A stretch of DNA of 64,000 bases from Cryptomeria japonica (lineage: Eukaryota > Streptophyta > Pinopsida > Cupressales > Cupressaceae): NCBI RefSeq assembly GCF_030272615.1, contig NC_081414.1, positions 312,685,664-312,749,663 of the forward strand. Reading direction: 5' to 3'. Of the stretch, positions 1 through 11,120 are shown piece after piece. Position numbers and translations under genes: made by a program. Within the stretch, counting starts at the first letter, position 1. Every line of letters starts with the position of its first letter. The notes under the pieces are model-generated. The model was not told where the DNA came from. It made no database searches and saw only the letters and a program-made list of their open reading frames with translations.

Positions 1-1449
1 CATTTCCTTCCCAAAACAAAATTTGAAAAAAATAATTTTCAAATCAATGACAACGCCTGCAATTCTCATCTGTAGTACCTCTAAACATTAAATTTATTAG
101 ATAGATCTGCAAGCCCTGTCATGTATCCTTCACATTCAACATGTGATGCCTATTTCTGCACTGTAAATCTATACGCCATGGTATTAGGTCTGCCCTGGAC
201 TGTAAATTGGATTTGGAAAGTTTGGGTGGACACCATGAGGGAAGGTCTGAGTCACCAAGGTAACGGCCGAATATTTCCTATAAATTACACCTCCTTTTCT
301 AACAGTTTTCTTCAGGATATTGGAACTGTAAAATTTAAACAGTTTTATTAAAAAAATTTATACACATCAATATTTTAAAGTTAATCCACCTTAATGAAAT
401 GCTTATCCAGACACCCACATGCCACAGTTCAAAGAATTTTATGAAAAGAGACTAATGCCAATTAATTAAAGTTAATGCACTTAGAGAATTAATTTATTTT
501 GAAATTATTTCACAAAATATCGTTTAATTTCCATCCACAAGCCATGTGGACCACATTTTTATATATGTCATAGAAAATAACATTTATGAGAACCTACAAA
601 GAAAATTCCGATCCTCCCAATCCTCCCAGTACAAGCTAGGCTTTCTTTTGATGCTGTGAATTTTTTATTTTTTATTTTTTTCTAGAAATTTAATCCAAAA
701 TCGTATATAGTTTATTTTGGCTTCTTATTATGTTTAAACTCTCTGTTGTATAGGCAGTTGGGAATCTGCCATATAAACTTTTTAGTTCTATTATCTCAAG
801 AGTGCATAATTTCGTTGGGTTTTTAAAAAAGAGGATAAATCATAATGATAATGGTTTCCTGCTGTTTTGGAAACCATTTTTTGGCTGGAATTGCTGAGAA
901 TGGTTTTTTATGCTATACCTCTCAGCTATGAAGATACTGTAATTAATTCAAATTAATATAAATCTCAACTCTGTCTTTACCGATCAAAAAAAAAGAAAAT
1001 AACAGTCAAAACATCAATAAATTCTCTAACAAGTGAAATAAGATTTCAATTCATCATTTGGCCAAACATTGCAATGGAACTTGAAAAATACATTAACTCT
1101 GTGTACATAATTTGATTAAAATTTTAACCAAGTACCAATCCTTTCAATTTGGACTTGTTTATTTTGACTGTAAATTCAAGAAATTGAAAGAACCATAAAC
1201 AGCAATATAAATTGTTTTGTACACCAAACACAGACATATTTTGCCAATTGATGGAGGCAATTCATAAAAGGAAACCTCACTATATACAATTATGAAATAC
1301 TCCCCTGTTCCAACAGCGGTATGACTGAATCTAAAAAGCTTTCTGTGAAGAACAAATCCGCCCTGGAGTTAGCTTGGATTGCAGTCATAGCAGTGGAGAT
1401 AATTTATTGCCAGGAGTCCTTCGAATTAGAGGGAAAATGGGTCTGATCT
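1..1449. other. AT-rich intergenic sequence, nothing recognised
   Basis: No supported gene, RNA or structured repeat was found. The open frames here are short, lack family features and are not maintained, so they are treated as chance frames. Confidence 0.6.
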
Positions 1450-1791
1450 TTATCTCCACCCATTTCCAAGAAAGGATTGTTCATCTCCGGCAATACATTT
1501 TCCATGTGGCTCTGTGGAGAGAGATTCTTTCGTTAGGTGTTCTTGACTGTCATTGTCAATGGGAGGAAGAGCAAAAGAAGTTGAAACCAGAGCTCCATTG
1601 TGGGAATTTGAATCTTCCCCGAATTCAAAAATTTCCCCATCTTCTGATTTAATTCTCACAAACACTTTACAACCGCAGAGCACAGAAATATTAGTAGCTT
1701 TCTTGAAAAGCCCCGCTTTTCTATCATGAAACGTCTTCTGTCTTTTGAGTTTGTCTGCTCTGTAAGCGACCATCAGCTTTCTTTTGCCCAT
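1450..1791 (-). CDS. Type I (M-type) MADS-box protein, short
   Basis: A DNA-binding transcription factor of the SRF/MADS class, expected in the nucleus. The 113-residue single-exon frame starts at the ATG at 1791, which has purine at -3 and G at +4 and opens MGKRKLM; an upstream in-frame extension has only a GTG. Residues 1-60 are a MADS domain: basic K-R-K start, TFHDRKAGLFKKA around residues 20-32, then LCGCKV and an acidic EDGEIFEFG strand. Absence of introns and of a keratin-like K box fits Type I genes; the start resembles M-gamma or M-alpha members, and I cannot choose between them. The C-terminal half is Ser/Glu-rich and unlike known motifs. It is shorter than most Type I proteins, so it could be a truncated copy, but there is no frameshift or internal stop. 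Type I genes are typically active in gametophyte and seed tissue (family knowledge). Confidence 0.75.
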   Translation of the reverse strand: MGKRKLMVAYRADKLKRQKTFHDRKAGLFKKATNISVLCGCKVFVRIKSEDGEIFEFGEDSNSHNGALVSTSFALPPIDNDSQEHLTKESLSTEPHGKCIAGDEQSFLGNGWR

Positions 1792-1801
1792 GATGCTCAG
1801 C

Positions 1802-1910
1802 TTCACCAAACTCACTCACAATCTTTAAAAACTCTCAATCTTAAAAATCTCACCAAACCCACTTACAATCTCAAAATTTCTCAGTAGACCCACTTACAAT
1901 CTTAAAAAAA
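1802..1910 (-). repeat. Imperfect tandem repeat in the MADS 5' leader
   Basis: About three imperfect units of 30-45 bp share a core which on the minus strand reads AGATTGTAAGTGGGTTTGGT. They lie between the probable TATA box and the MADS ATG, so they would be in the 5' untranslated leader. The core contains GTAAGT, a possible splice donor, but no acceptor could be assigned. Confidence 0.55.
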
Positions 1911-1945
1911 GCTCAGACCAGTAAAATCACTGCAGATGCTGCTTT

Positions 1946-1953
1946 CCTTTATA
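1946..1953 (-). promoter_or_regulatory. Candidate TATA box of the MADS gene
   Basis: TATAAAGG on the minus strand, about 155 nt upstream of the ATG at 1791. Position and sequence suit a core promoter for the short MADS gene. No transcript evidence is available. Confidence 0.4.
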
Positions 1954-2198
1954 CGTGAACATCTTTCAATTTAAAGTCGTTTTCCTGCTGCGATGCGGTC
2001 CAAATCACAAGAAAGTATTTTAGCTTTTTCTGCCTTTTTTGTTTTTTTCCTAATTCTAATGATTTGCACTGAAAAGCTTCTATAGGAAAAGACCCAGTAG
2101 TTGAGCATGTACCAACAATTATTGTGAGGGTTGTTGATACCTTTTGTTACAAAAATTGAACAAATAAAATCTATTGTTTGAAACAAAAAATATCAATT

Positions 2199-2264
2199 TT
2201 TGTTAGGAAATGTACCAACAGTTGTTAAGAAATGTACCAATAGTTGTTAAGAAATGTACTAATA
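2199..2264. repeat. 22-bp tandem repeat, three units
   Basis: Three consecutive near-identical units with core GTTGTTAAGAAATGTACCAA. The first unit differs by TAGG for TAAG. It is a small local duplication without evident function. Confidence 0.75.
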
Positions 2265-2824
2265 TTGTAAAAAGTAACCAATCAAGTGATGCCATATCAG
2301 CTGCACAACTATTGGGGTCTCTTTTGCACGCCTATTGGTCTCATTTTTTGGGGGGGCTGTTTTGGACACCTTGGCAAAAAGCATGCTGATGTGGCATCAT
2401 ATTTGATGATGTGGCCCTGAAACCTTAGTTATAAGCAGGGGACTAGCCAAGTAAGCCGTTGTAAAAAAATCAGAGTGATTTGAAATTTCCAAGTAGGATT
2501 TTGAGAAGCGCAAAGTTAGGGTGCACAACTACTGGATCCTTTCCTCTAGAGAGAAAAGAGTACAATCATCCCATACATGTGCGGCTGTAGCTATTCTGGC
2601 TCCAAACGGTATGGTATGCCATGCCATGATGCGGCTCCAAAATAGCATGTCCTCCATGATGCCATGACACATTATGGGACCCACCATTTGGCTGACATGG
2701 AGGCATATTACCATTTTGCGGTTGATGGAAAGTATTTGCACGCGGCTAACATATTTCGGCCGCTCACACGGTCACAGTTATGGCAGGGACGGATGTTTCG
2801 GCTCACATTTTTGTTCATACCGTT

Positions 2825-2915
2825 TATTTTAAAAACCACTCTCCTGCCTAGCATATTTTAAAAACCACTCTCGCGCCTAGTATATTTTAAATCTCTGTCC
2901 CGCCTAGCATATTTT
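2825..2915. repeat. About 28-bp tandem repeat, three units
   Basis: Three degenerate units built around ATTTTAAAAACCACTCTC and CGCCTAGCAT, with GCCTAG at 2846, 2875 and 2902. The third unit has diverged most. Confidence 0.65.
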
Positions 2916-3914
2916 TAGTTTCTCATTTTGAGGAATACCAATCCGAATGGAGTAGTTGGTCGATGATGTTGATGCTCCAAAAACAAATAACATGGAAGTA
3001 GGTTCAGGTATGTAAGCTAGGTATACAATCAAAACTTGCAGGGCAAAACAAGTGGAGCAACAGTAGAAGCAAGCTCACCTACGACTTCTCCTCCACAATT
3101 TGCTCACCCAATCTGTCTGAGCACGACATCCAGTTAGCGACATTTGACACTTTGGTGACGGTGGTTCCTCTAAGTTTCAGGGAGGAGGAGGCTATGATCA
3201 AGATCCAGTTTGAGGGTGATGGTCATGAGTGAGCTTTCGAGTTCGTCGAGGGAGAGCACAGTGATGAGGAGGCCAAGATGAAGATTGACTCCTCTATGGG
3301 TTCCTTAGTGAAGATGATGATGATGTCGAGAATCCTCCACCTGGGCCTCCCTTGCCCCAATCTTGTTTCCACTCCTCTGCATTTCTTCTGCTCTCGGTAT
3401 TTCTCATTACAACCTTCTTCACAAAGCTCCATGATGCCATTCAAATTGTATTTTTTGGAGTCATGAAAAGGGTTTCCTATTATTTTCACTACTCTCAGAG
3501 CCATTGATTATTTGTTACATGGGTTACTAGATTTTTCAATCAAATCATTTGGGAAAACGTTTGAACCAGGTCTTTTGCTACATTCAATGCAAGAATCATT
3601 TTGTACTCTAAACCACTATGTTGCAAGATTCATTTTCTTACTTCTTTCTTTCATCTCACATTCAATGTAATGAGATTTTCCATCTTTGAAAGACCTAGTG
3701 CCCTACGTTATCTCATCTTTGGAAAGATTTGTTGCAATCACTTATTAACATTTATTTGTTCTCTTATTTCACATGGTTCGCTTTGCGGGCTCCTGTGACA
3801 ATTTTAGGGCTTTCTGAACAACATTAATAAAGGAATTAGTTCACTTTCTCATTCCTTCTTATAGGTTTTGATCTCCAGATTTCGATTGCAGTCTACTGTG
3901 TTGAAGCCCACGTA

Positions 3915-4414
3915 ATGGCTAATTGCATGCAAGTCAAGGTACGACGAGAAACATGCAAGAAATTCATAAAAGTAATGGTAATAGATGGGAGAATGTTAGA
4001 ATACATGTTCTCTGATGTGGTGGGAGATCTGGTGAGGGAGAGTGATTTTGAGGATGATTGTATGGTTGTACACTCAAGGAATGTTGGTCATTCTCTTCCC
4101 CAAGAAAGTAAACTCGAGGGTGGGAAACTTTATTATCTCATTCCCTCACACACATTGAAGTTGATCATATAGCTTTCTCAGCACAGAAAAATGGTATTTT
4201 TAGAGGCAAGAAAAGAGCAAAAGATGTTAATGTAGAGAAGGGTTTTACACTCAAGATTGTGATCTCAAGACAATAGTTGAAGACTTTGCTTTTGAATAGT
4301 TGTGTGAAGGAAATTTTAGTGGAACATCATGTTAGAAAACTTACTCAACATCAAGATTGTGTTTGAGGAAAAACATGGAGGCCATGCTTGAAAACAATTG
4401 CAGAGGAATATTGA
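3915..4414 (+). pseudogene. PADRE/DUF4228-domain protein, frameshifted relic
   Basis: PADRE (DUF4228) proteins are small plant proteins often induced by stress or pathogens; their biochemical role is poorly known. The ATG at 3915 opens MANC, like the family's MGNC start, followed by VMVIDGRMLEY (the conserved D-G-R-x-x-E-Y patch), DDCMVVHS and LEGGKLYYLIP. All are in the order expected of the domain over residues 1-80. The frame hits TAG at 4170-4172. Reading resumes in another frame immediately upstream, at IAFSAQKNG, and runs on with family-like C-terminal pieces: FTLKIVISRQ, then LKTLLL, and finally WRPCLKTIAEEY. This stretch is interrupted by TAG at 4274-4276 and TGA at 4364-4366, and ends at 4412-4414. 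An AT duplication near 4167-4170 would explain the shift. I call it a pseudogene because three lesions hit the C-terminal half, although the N-terminal 85 residues remain open. Confidence 0.75.
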
Positions 4415-7371
4415 TTATGTAGAAGTTAGTAAGTGGGTCTTTCGGATTGAGTGATTATTATGTATTGGTTGAACTCTATGTTGTATTTTTGGGCATTCAT
4501 ATTGTTTAGATGGAGATGTTGTTTTGGAAATTCACTAATACATATCGATTTTGATGTAGTGACGAATCTTAGTATTTTGAATTTTGATTGTTATGAGTTA
4601 AACACTTTTATGTAGGAGTTTCAATTTTTCTTGTTGATTTATTATATTTTCCCTCATTAACAATGTTGCCCTTTTGTTTGAATTAGGCTATGGATTTTAC
4701 ATAAATTTTAGGGCAGTAGAAATGTTTTTGGGCAATGGAGTATAGTGCATTGTGGAAAATTAGCAATGTTTTGCTACTTAATTTTGGTTGTGCACAGTTT
4801 AGGATTTTGAAGAAAGTTTGCAATATTTAAACTGGATTATAATTTTTAATCTAAGTTTTAGAGCATAATAGAAAATTAGTAGTGCTTTGTCCTGCTTTTT
4901 AAATGATAGTTTTTGGATTAGGGGGAATTTTATGGAAAAATTAACAATGTTTATGTTCCATTGTTTAAAGTAGGTTACATATTTTAGATTGTTTAAAATG
5001 GAGGAAGAATGATAATTATGTTTGAATTTTGCTTGTCTCGATATTAGAATTCATTTTTATTTTTTTGTACTTTGTCTTGAGATTTACATAATTTGTCAAC
5101 TTTGTGGAAGGTTGAAACTATGGCTATAGATCTCTTTTATGGGAATATATAAGAATTGTAGTTTATAGATTTGATTTGTATAATGTGCACTCCTAATTCT
5201 TGATTTGTTCCTTGTTCTTTTTTGAATGTCAAGGATTGGTAGTGTTTACAAACACCTAGTGGAGATTACAAGATTGTAAGGGTTGTGTCCTCATAGGACA
5301 AACCCCTTGGTAGAACCAATTTTATGATTGTGAAAAAAATAATATAGAACAACAACTTCAAACATGTAGATATGATGTAGATTCCAGTTCTTTGTAATGC
5401 TCTAGTTGAAGTGCTCTTAACATTTTTTCCTTTAATACATATGAATGATATGCCAATAATGCTTGGATGTAATTGTGCTTTAAATGAATGACTGTGAATG
5501 AATTTTAAATACTAATATACTAATAAATTGCATGAAATGCATACCAAATCAGTTCATGAGAGGAAGGAAACAAGCAAGAGTGAACCAAAATTTGAATTTG
5601 AATTTTAAAATTCTGGTGATTAGATTTGTTAGTGCAAGATTGATCCCACACCCATAAGATTGGCCCTATACATGGAACTCATAAGATCTACATGCATGGA
5701 ATGGATTTACAAGAATGGTGAGAAATAATAAACATAATGAACATTCAATACATGGGAATATGTATAGAGATAAATAAGATGGAGCAATATGTTGGAGAAT
5801 GTGTAAAATGGGGATGAGTGGCATAGGTTAATGAGCACAACTTTGTACAAGGGTGCATTATTTTTCAATATTAATTGCACACTAAGACATTTCTCAAAAT
5901 GGTCCAAAGACAAGTGGACACCAATGTGGATATGCAAATTTCACCATTATTATAAAGAAAATCATGATTTGATAGATAACTATTTTTTAGTTATTCCTTT
6001 ATTACATAATTGGGTTTTCATGATGTGACATGGTGAATATTGTAACTAACAACTACATAAAGTAAATTTTTATTTTATTTTTTTAGATTTACTTTGGCTT
6101 TCTCATTAATATATTATTTTAGTCTACATTTTTGTTTATGAGTGATCATGATCATGTAATTAATCCTCAATTATCCTATTTGAATCTCCAATTATTTGGA
6201 CCAAATTTTCACTACTTGTATTCTTGTTATTTAGACAAAACTACAAGGGTAGTTGTGTCCTAGAAATACAATCACATTTGTGACATCACCCTCTTAAATC
6301 AAAAAACATTTTTCTACTTTATTGAACTAGTCCTCTTGGAAATTCTATTCATGGCCTACCAACTTGCATGCTTAAAAATTTTAATTAGACATCTAGGATC
6401 TTGTATTTGAGAAGAAGGTCTAGGATATCAACATCGAGTAGTCTAAGATGAAAAAAGGAACATACACATTTTGGTTTCCATCTTCTTGGTCATGATTTGA
6501 GATTATTCGAATCACCTTTTGCCATTTTCCTTTATCACAAAAATGTATGACATGGAAAGGAAGTTTCATGAACTCCACCCTAGTCATCCCTAAAAATCTA
6601 AAGATGTAACTCCTCAAGAACACTAGTGTTTGTGTTTCGACATGAGCATTGGGTGGGAACTCGTGTCCATGCTCAAATTTTAAAATATAACTTTTTGAAA
6701 GCATTTTTATATCCTATAATCCTTACTATATCTATAATGGTCACCTCACCCAAAACACAATATAACCTTATTTTCCCTTTATTTATAAAATGGGTCTCAA
6801 TTGGAAAACTTAGAAACCACACTCTCTTTCATAAGTAAACATCTACATTTATTGATTAGAAATAAATCCATCATACATAGTAGTATAGCAAGATAGTTTT
6901 TAGAATATTAAATATTTGGAGCCCTTAAGACCATCAAACCCATATTTTCTCCTACACTCACCCTTTCTTTCTTTCAATCCTCCATTTTCCTCCTTTGGAA
7001 GTTATAGATTACTAGGATTTCGTCTCCCCCTCTTGAAATTGTTATTGATTGGAACTAAACTCTTCACTAACAATGATTCAATGTTGCAAGGATACAATGG
7101 AAATTACATTAAGGTGTTGGACTCTTGTGATTGAGGTCCCAATTTCAGAGAAGGCTAGTTTCACATCCTATTGTGACATCACTAAAAATGATTCAATGTT
7201 CCAAGGATATCAATTAGATTAATTTCATTTCCTATTTACATTCCTCGTGATTTTCTCCTCTTGTGACTAACATGATCTATTATATGATGTTTGCAACAAT
7301 ACTTCTACCCACCTAGGACAACACCATCTTTGTCAATCTGATCTCTACAAGTCTCTCCATTGGATCTTCTC
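4415..7371. other. AT-rich intergenic sequence, nothing recognised
   Basis: No gene, RNA or clear repeat boundary was recognised. A minus-strand open frame at 6420-6704 is mildly coding-like but matches no family I know. Two copies of a short ATGATTCAATGTT-containing block lie near 7072 and 7189, about 117 bp apart, indicating a small duplication. Confidence 0.45.
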
Positions 7372-7420
7372 AATCGTTGACATCAATGACAATCTATTGC
7401 CAACAATCTCCCCCTTTGGA
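7372..7420 (-). mobile_element. Relic of a copia LTR end and polypurine tract
   Basis: TTGCCAACA followed by ATCTCCCCCTTTGG (7398-7419) and an ATTGATG tail is nearly identical to the 3' LTR/PPT junction of the complete copia at 10711-10740. It marks a decayed relative in the same orientation. The rest of the element is not recognisable here, and its limits cannot be set. Confidence 0.55.
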
Positions 7421-8310
7421 ATTGATGTCAACACTTAGACCAGGCAGTGCATTCTCCACCTGTGATATTATAGAGATGAGCAAGATGAACCATTATTACA
7501 ATGTAAAAAGCAGTGCCAATATTGCTTACAAAAATTTCAGAACTTCCCTTGAGACAAAAGGAAGAAAAACAGTAAAATAGTATGCTCTCTCTGAGCCATA
7601 GACATCAAAATATTGAGATTCAATCACAAAGAACTTGACACACATTTGAATTAAGGCCCCTTTTGGAGGGACTAGGGTCTTGGGCACCCTAGTCCACTCA
7701 GACTAGGGTTTTGTGCACCATAGTCCTCTCAAACATTGACAAGAGAAAGGGGTGGTATAGTATCAAGATCCAAAACATAGGATCTAGAATAAAAATTAGT
7801 ATATGACAATAGTAGAAATAGGCTTAAAATGATCCAAGAGAAGGCATACTAAAGTAGGGGTTCAAGTAGAGTGTGAATCTTGTAAAGGATTACAATTTAC
7901 AACACTATAGAATGATAGTAACATAACATAAAAAGTCTAATTAAACATTAAAATCAAGAATTCTAATGATAGTAACTTAGGGATTAGCTATGAAAGAAAA
8001 CACAAACAAGAGGAGGATAATGAGGACCCAAGTCAAACTTTGTTACCACAAAACTAATGCCTTATATCAAAATAATTATAAAATTTAGATCTCACAATCT
8101 AATTGACTCATCAAGAACCAAGGAAAACTAGAACATTTAAATATAAGATAACATTTGACAATGAATTTGAGTAGAAATAACTTGGGATTCATCGTTCTTT
8201 TTGGAAATATGGGGTGTGTATGCAAGGAATGTCGTGTTTCTAGCTAGCTTTGTAAGTTATTAGTGAGGAAAATGAATAACATAGTCCCACATTATTAGTA
8301 TGGTATATTA
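7421..8310. other. Probable decayed LTR-type DNA, unassigned
   Basis: No gene was recognised. At 7660-7735 there are repeated GGGCACCCTAGTCC-like phrases resembling the GGGCACTTTGGTCC phrases in the solo LTR at 23590-25201, so part of this stretch may be an old LTR. Termini were not found. Confidence 0.35.
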
Positions 8311-8923
8311 TCCCCTCTCTAGTTCTCTCCCTTCCCCTCCACCTCTCTCTCCATCACCCCTTACCCATCTCCCTTTATAAACTTTCTTCTTTGTTTATCT
8401 CTCCTATCACCTCTTTATCTTCCAGAAACTCTAGACCTATTACTCTCCCTTTCTTCTCTCTATTTCTTCTCTCTCTCCCATCTCTAGGTCTCTCCTATAC
8501 TCTCTCCCTCTCTCTCTCACCTTCCCTCCTTGTCTCCATATCTATCCTTCCTTCCCCCCTCCATCTCTCTTCTCCTCCTATTATTTCTCTCCACTCTCTC
8601 TTTGCTTTCTTGATCACTACCTATCCCTCCCAACCTCTCTCTCCATACCTATTTTTCTCTCTTATTTTCTTCTCTCTCTCCCTCGCCTATCTACCTCTTC
8701 CCTCTCTAGGTCTCTCGGTCACTTCCTACCCACCTCTCCCTCTCTTCTTAGATCTCTCTTTCTCTTTATTCTTCCCTCTCTCCTCTTCTCTCTCCCTCCC
8801 CTCTTCTCTCATCAATACAGTATTTAGATAATAGGTTGTAGGATATAAGATTTACGATATAAGTTACAAGATTGAAGGTACATAGTTTAGGGAACATAGG
8901 TTTGAGGGTAGTGGTCATATTGA

Positions 8924-9001
<78 letters not shown>

Positions 9002-9184
9002 AACCATGGTCTCTCCCTCCCTCTCTATCCCCCCCTTCCTTACCCTCATATATATCTTCCTCCCCTACTCTCTCATACTCTCTCTCTCTCTCCCCTCTCT
9101 CCATTGTCTAGGTCGTCACCTCTTCCTCCTAGCCTCTCTCTCCCTCTCTTTCCTTTCTAGGTTTCTCCCTCCTTTCTCCACCTC
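8311..9184. repeat. Pyrimidine-rich tract with embedded unique spacer
   Basis: Almost uninterrupted C/T on the plus strand from 8311 to 8817 and 9001 to 9183, built from TCTC, CCCT and CTAGGTCTC pieces, with a non-pyrimidine spacer at 8820-8926. The spacer has TTTAGGGAACATAGG and TTGAGGGTAG phrases that recur on the far side of the copia element at about 17000-17065. This suggests a tandem repeat family into which the copia inserted. The long Leu/Ser open frames here are products of base composition, not genes. Confidence 0.8.
8927..8997. repeat. (CT)n microsatellite, about 35 units
   Basis: A perfect CT dinucleotide run of about 71 bp inside the larger pyrimidine tract. It is likely length-polymorphic. 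Confidence 0.95.
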
Positions 9185-9189
9185 TATGC

Positions 9190-10719
9190 TGATAGTTTTG
9201 ATACTAATTGTTAAGTACATATGCCAAGCTAACAAGATGAGAGGGGGGGGGGGGGGGTGAATCATACAGACTTAATCTTCAATATATTCAACAGATTCAA
9301 CCTCGGTAGCTTAAACAGATATATGTAATCAAAACTGTAAAACATGCAACCTTAAGAACACATAATCATAACAACACTCATAACACCAGATTTAACGTGG
9401 AAACCCAAATAGGGAAAAACCACTGTGGGATTTCGAACCCACTAAGAAATATACTCTTCTAGAGTATGCTCGGTTAAAAGCAAATCTTGTTAAAGATTAC
9501 AAACACATTGCTAGATGTGACTCGGTTAAGGGATTTCCCTTAGATCTGTTAGGATCTTCACCTTGTTAGAGGAGACCTTGTTAAAGGGTTTCAAACACTC
9601 AATAAAAATGTCACCTTGCTAGAGGGTTTTACAAATAAGACTGTTAAGTCCACTCGGTTAAGAGATTTTCCGTCACTTCACAAAATAATAGTAATACAAA
9701 TATATCTGCAACTTTGCATCAAAAATACTAAAGCAAATTCTTATTTGCTCAATACAATCTAGTCATAGGACTTATCTTGTCCCTCTGCTGGGTTCTATAC
9801 TCTATTAATCAAACAGGTCTTCAAGCTTCTATGCTCGGCAATCACTATGTAGCATCCCTGTGCTTACACTTGCCCGCATACATTGTTTATCAACAGTTCC
9901 TTATTTATAAACAATTTGCTAACCGCTTAATCTCCTTGATCACATATCCCATGATCAATCATAGCCATCAGATCTTCAAACTTGACCAGGTTCAATGTAT
10001 CCTTCGATCTGAAAACATTTTACCTCGCCTTGGAACTTGCATACATTTCTTGGAACTTGTGCTAAGGTATTGCGGTTCAATCTGAGCTGTAGATCTTTCT
10101 GTCGATCTTCCATTACCATAGATTCTTTAACAAACTTCATGCATGGCATACCAATCATTTAATCAATTCCAGCTCATCAGCTTCCTTCATTAAATAACAC
10201 TTTTAATCATTTAATGCATTCTGTTACAACTCGGTTGCAACTCGGTAAATACTAAACTTCACTTGGTAGACATTCCGCCTTCATTAACCGATAGCGATAA
10301 CCTTAGGGTTTACCAACTAGGTTCCTTAGGGTTTACCGACTAGGTTCCTTGCTCAGTAACATAGTATAGTATTAACCTTACAATCAACAACATATGTAGG
10401 ATTTCAAAACAATCTAAACATCATGATCTCATCATTGTCTAACTTGGTAATAGTTGCCCATTGAATAACTTATTTCTCCCCTTATTCATCACAATCTTTC
10501 TGTGTCTTTTACCGACATCTTTATACTCATCAAATCATACTTCTTAAGATATGGCAACGTCATACTGAACTAGAAAATCAATTTCTTGACATCAATGACA
10601 AAATAATAATATTAAGACTGTAAACATCATTAATCAGTTATATCCATAATCATCAACAACCTTCTCAATATCCTTATTGAAATGCCAACAACCTCTCCTT
10701 GTCTGTTATAATGCCAACA
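9190..10719 (-). repeat. 3' LTR of the copia element
   Basis: Direct repeat of 15371-16915. In minus orientation it starts TGTTGGCATTATAA and ends AACTATCA. It carries 15 consecutive G (plus strand, near 9242) where the other LTR has 7, and two copies of a 23-bp CCTTAGGGTTTACC unit (10301-10346) where the other has three. Confidence 0.95.
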
Positions 10720-10731
10720 ATCTCCCCCTTT
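10720..10731 (-). other. Polypurine tract of the copia element
   Basis: AAAGGGGGAGAT on the minus strand abuts the 3' LTR directly. This is the RNase H-resistant primer for plus-strand DNA synthesis in LTR retroelements. Confidence 0.85.
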
Positions 10732-10815
10732 GGCATTGATGGCAAAACCAATTGATTTGACCTAATTGATTTGGATTGCTGTGAGATTCTGAAATGCTCT
10801 CCCCCTGTCATCAGA

Positions 10816-10886
10816 CTTCTCCCCCACACATTAGTCTTCTCCCCCATACATTAGTCTTCTCCCCCATACATTAGTCTTCTCCCCCT
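10816..10886 (-). repeat. 20-bp tandem repeat of PPT-like units
   Basis: Three full units and one partial unit of CTTCTCCCCCATACATTAGT (plus strand), each giving a GGGGGAGAAG purine block on the minus strand. They lie about 85-155 bp upstream of the true PPT and resemble it. They are non-coding and lie between the RNase H stop and the 3' LTR. Confidence 0.8.
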
Positions 10887-11120
10887 TTGACAACAATGCC
10901 AAAAAGTAAAAGAACTAAAACATGATTTCTTCCGCGGAGAAGTGAATTCCTTGTTGTTATGTGTCAACTCAGTCTCGGTCAGAGCATTATGTCTACAATT
11001 TCTGTTCCCTGTATTTTTTTTCTACACACCTTTAGAAAATCTCCTAAAGTGTGTAAATAAGCATCAATCCACACATAATATTATGTAGACTCATCGAATT
11101 GATGCTTTCACCGAACTCGG

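Larger units (their letters stand above)
1954..3914. other. Intergenic sequence with small tandem repeats
   Basis: Apart from the two small tandem arrays listed separately, no gene was recognised. At roughly 3130-3500 several plus-strand frames look coding-like (acidic EDDDD followed by Pro-rich and hydrophobic stretches) but are broken by stops and not assignable; this may be a transposase or other gene relic. Confidence 0.4.

Noticed and set aside
121-351. 76-codon open frame at the left edge
   Set aside because: No recognisable motif, no codon or neighbour support; typical of chance frames here.
1374-1652. Plus-strand open frame
   Set aside because: It is the shadow of the MADS-box gene on the other strand.
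3223-3504. 93-codon minus-strand open frame
   Set aside because: The opposite strand looks at least as coding-like and neither could be tied to a family; kept only as a remark in the intergenic entry.
8391-9260. Long open frames rich in Leu/Ser/Pro, or Arg/Glu on the opposite strand
   Set aside because: They are read through the CT-rich tract and (CT)n run; stops are rare there because of composition. No domain or start context supports a gene.
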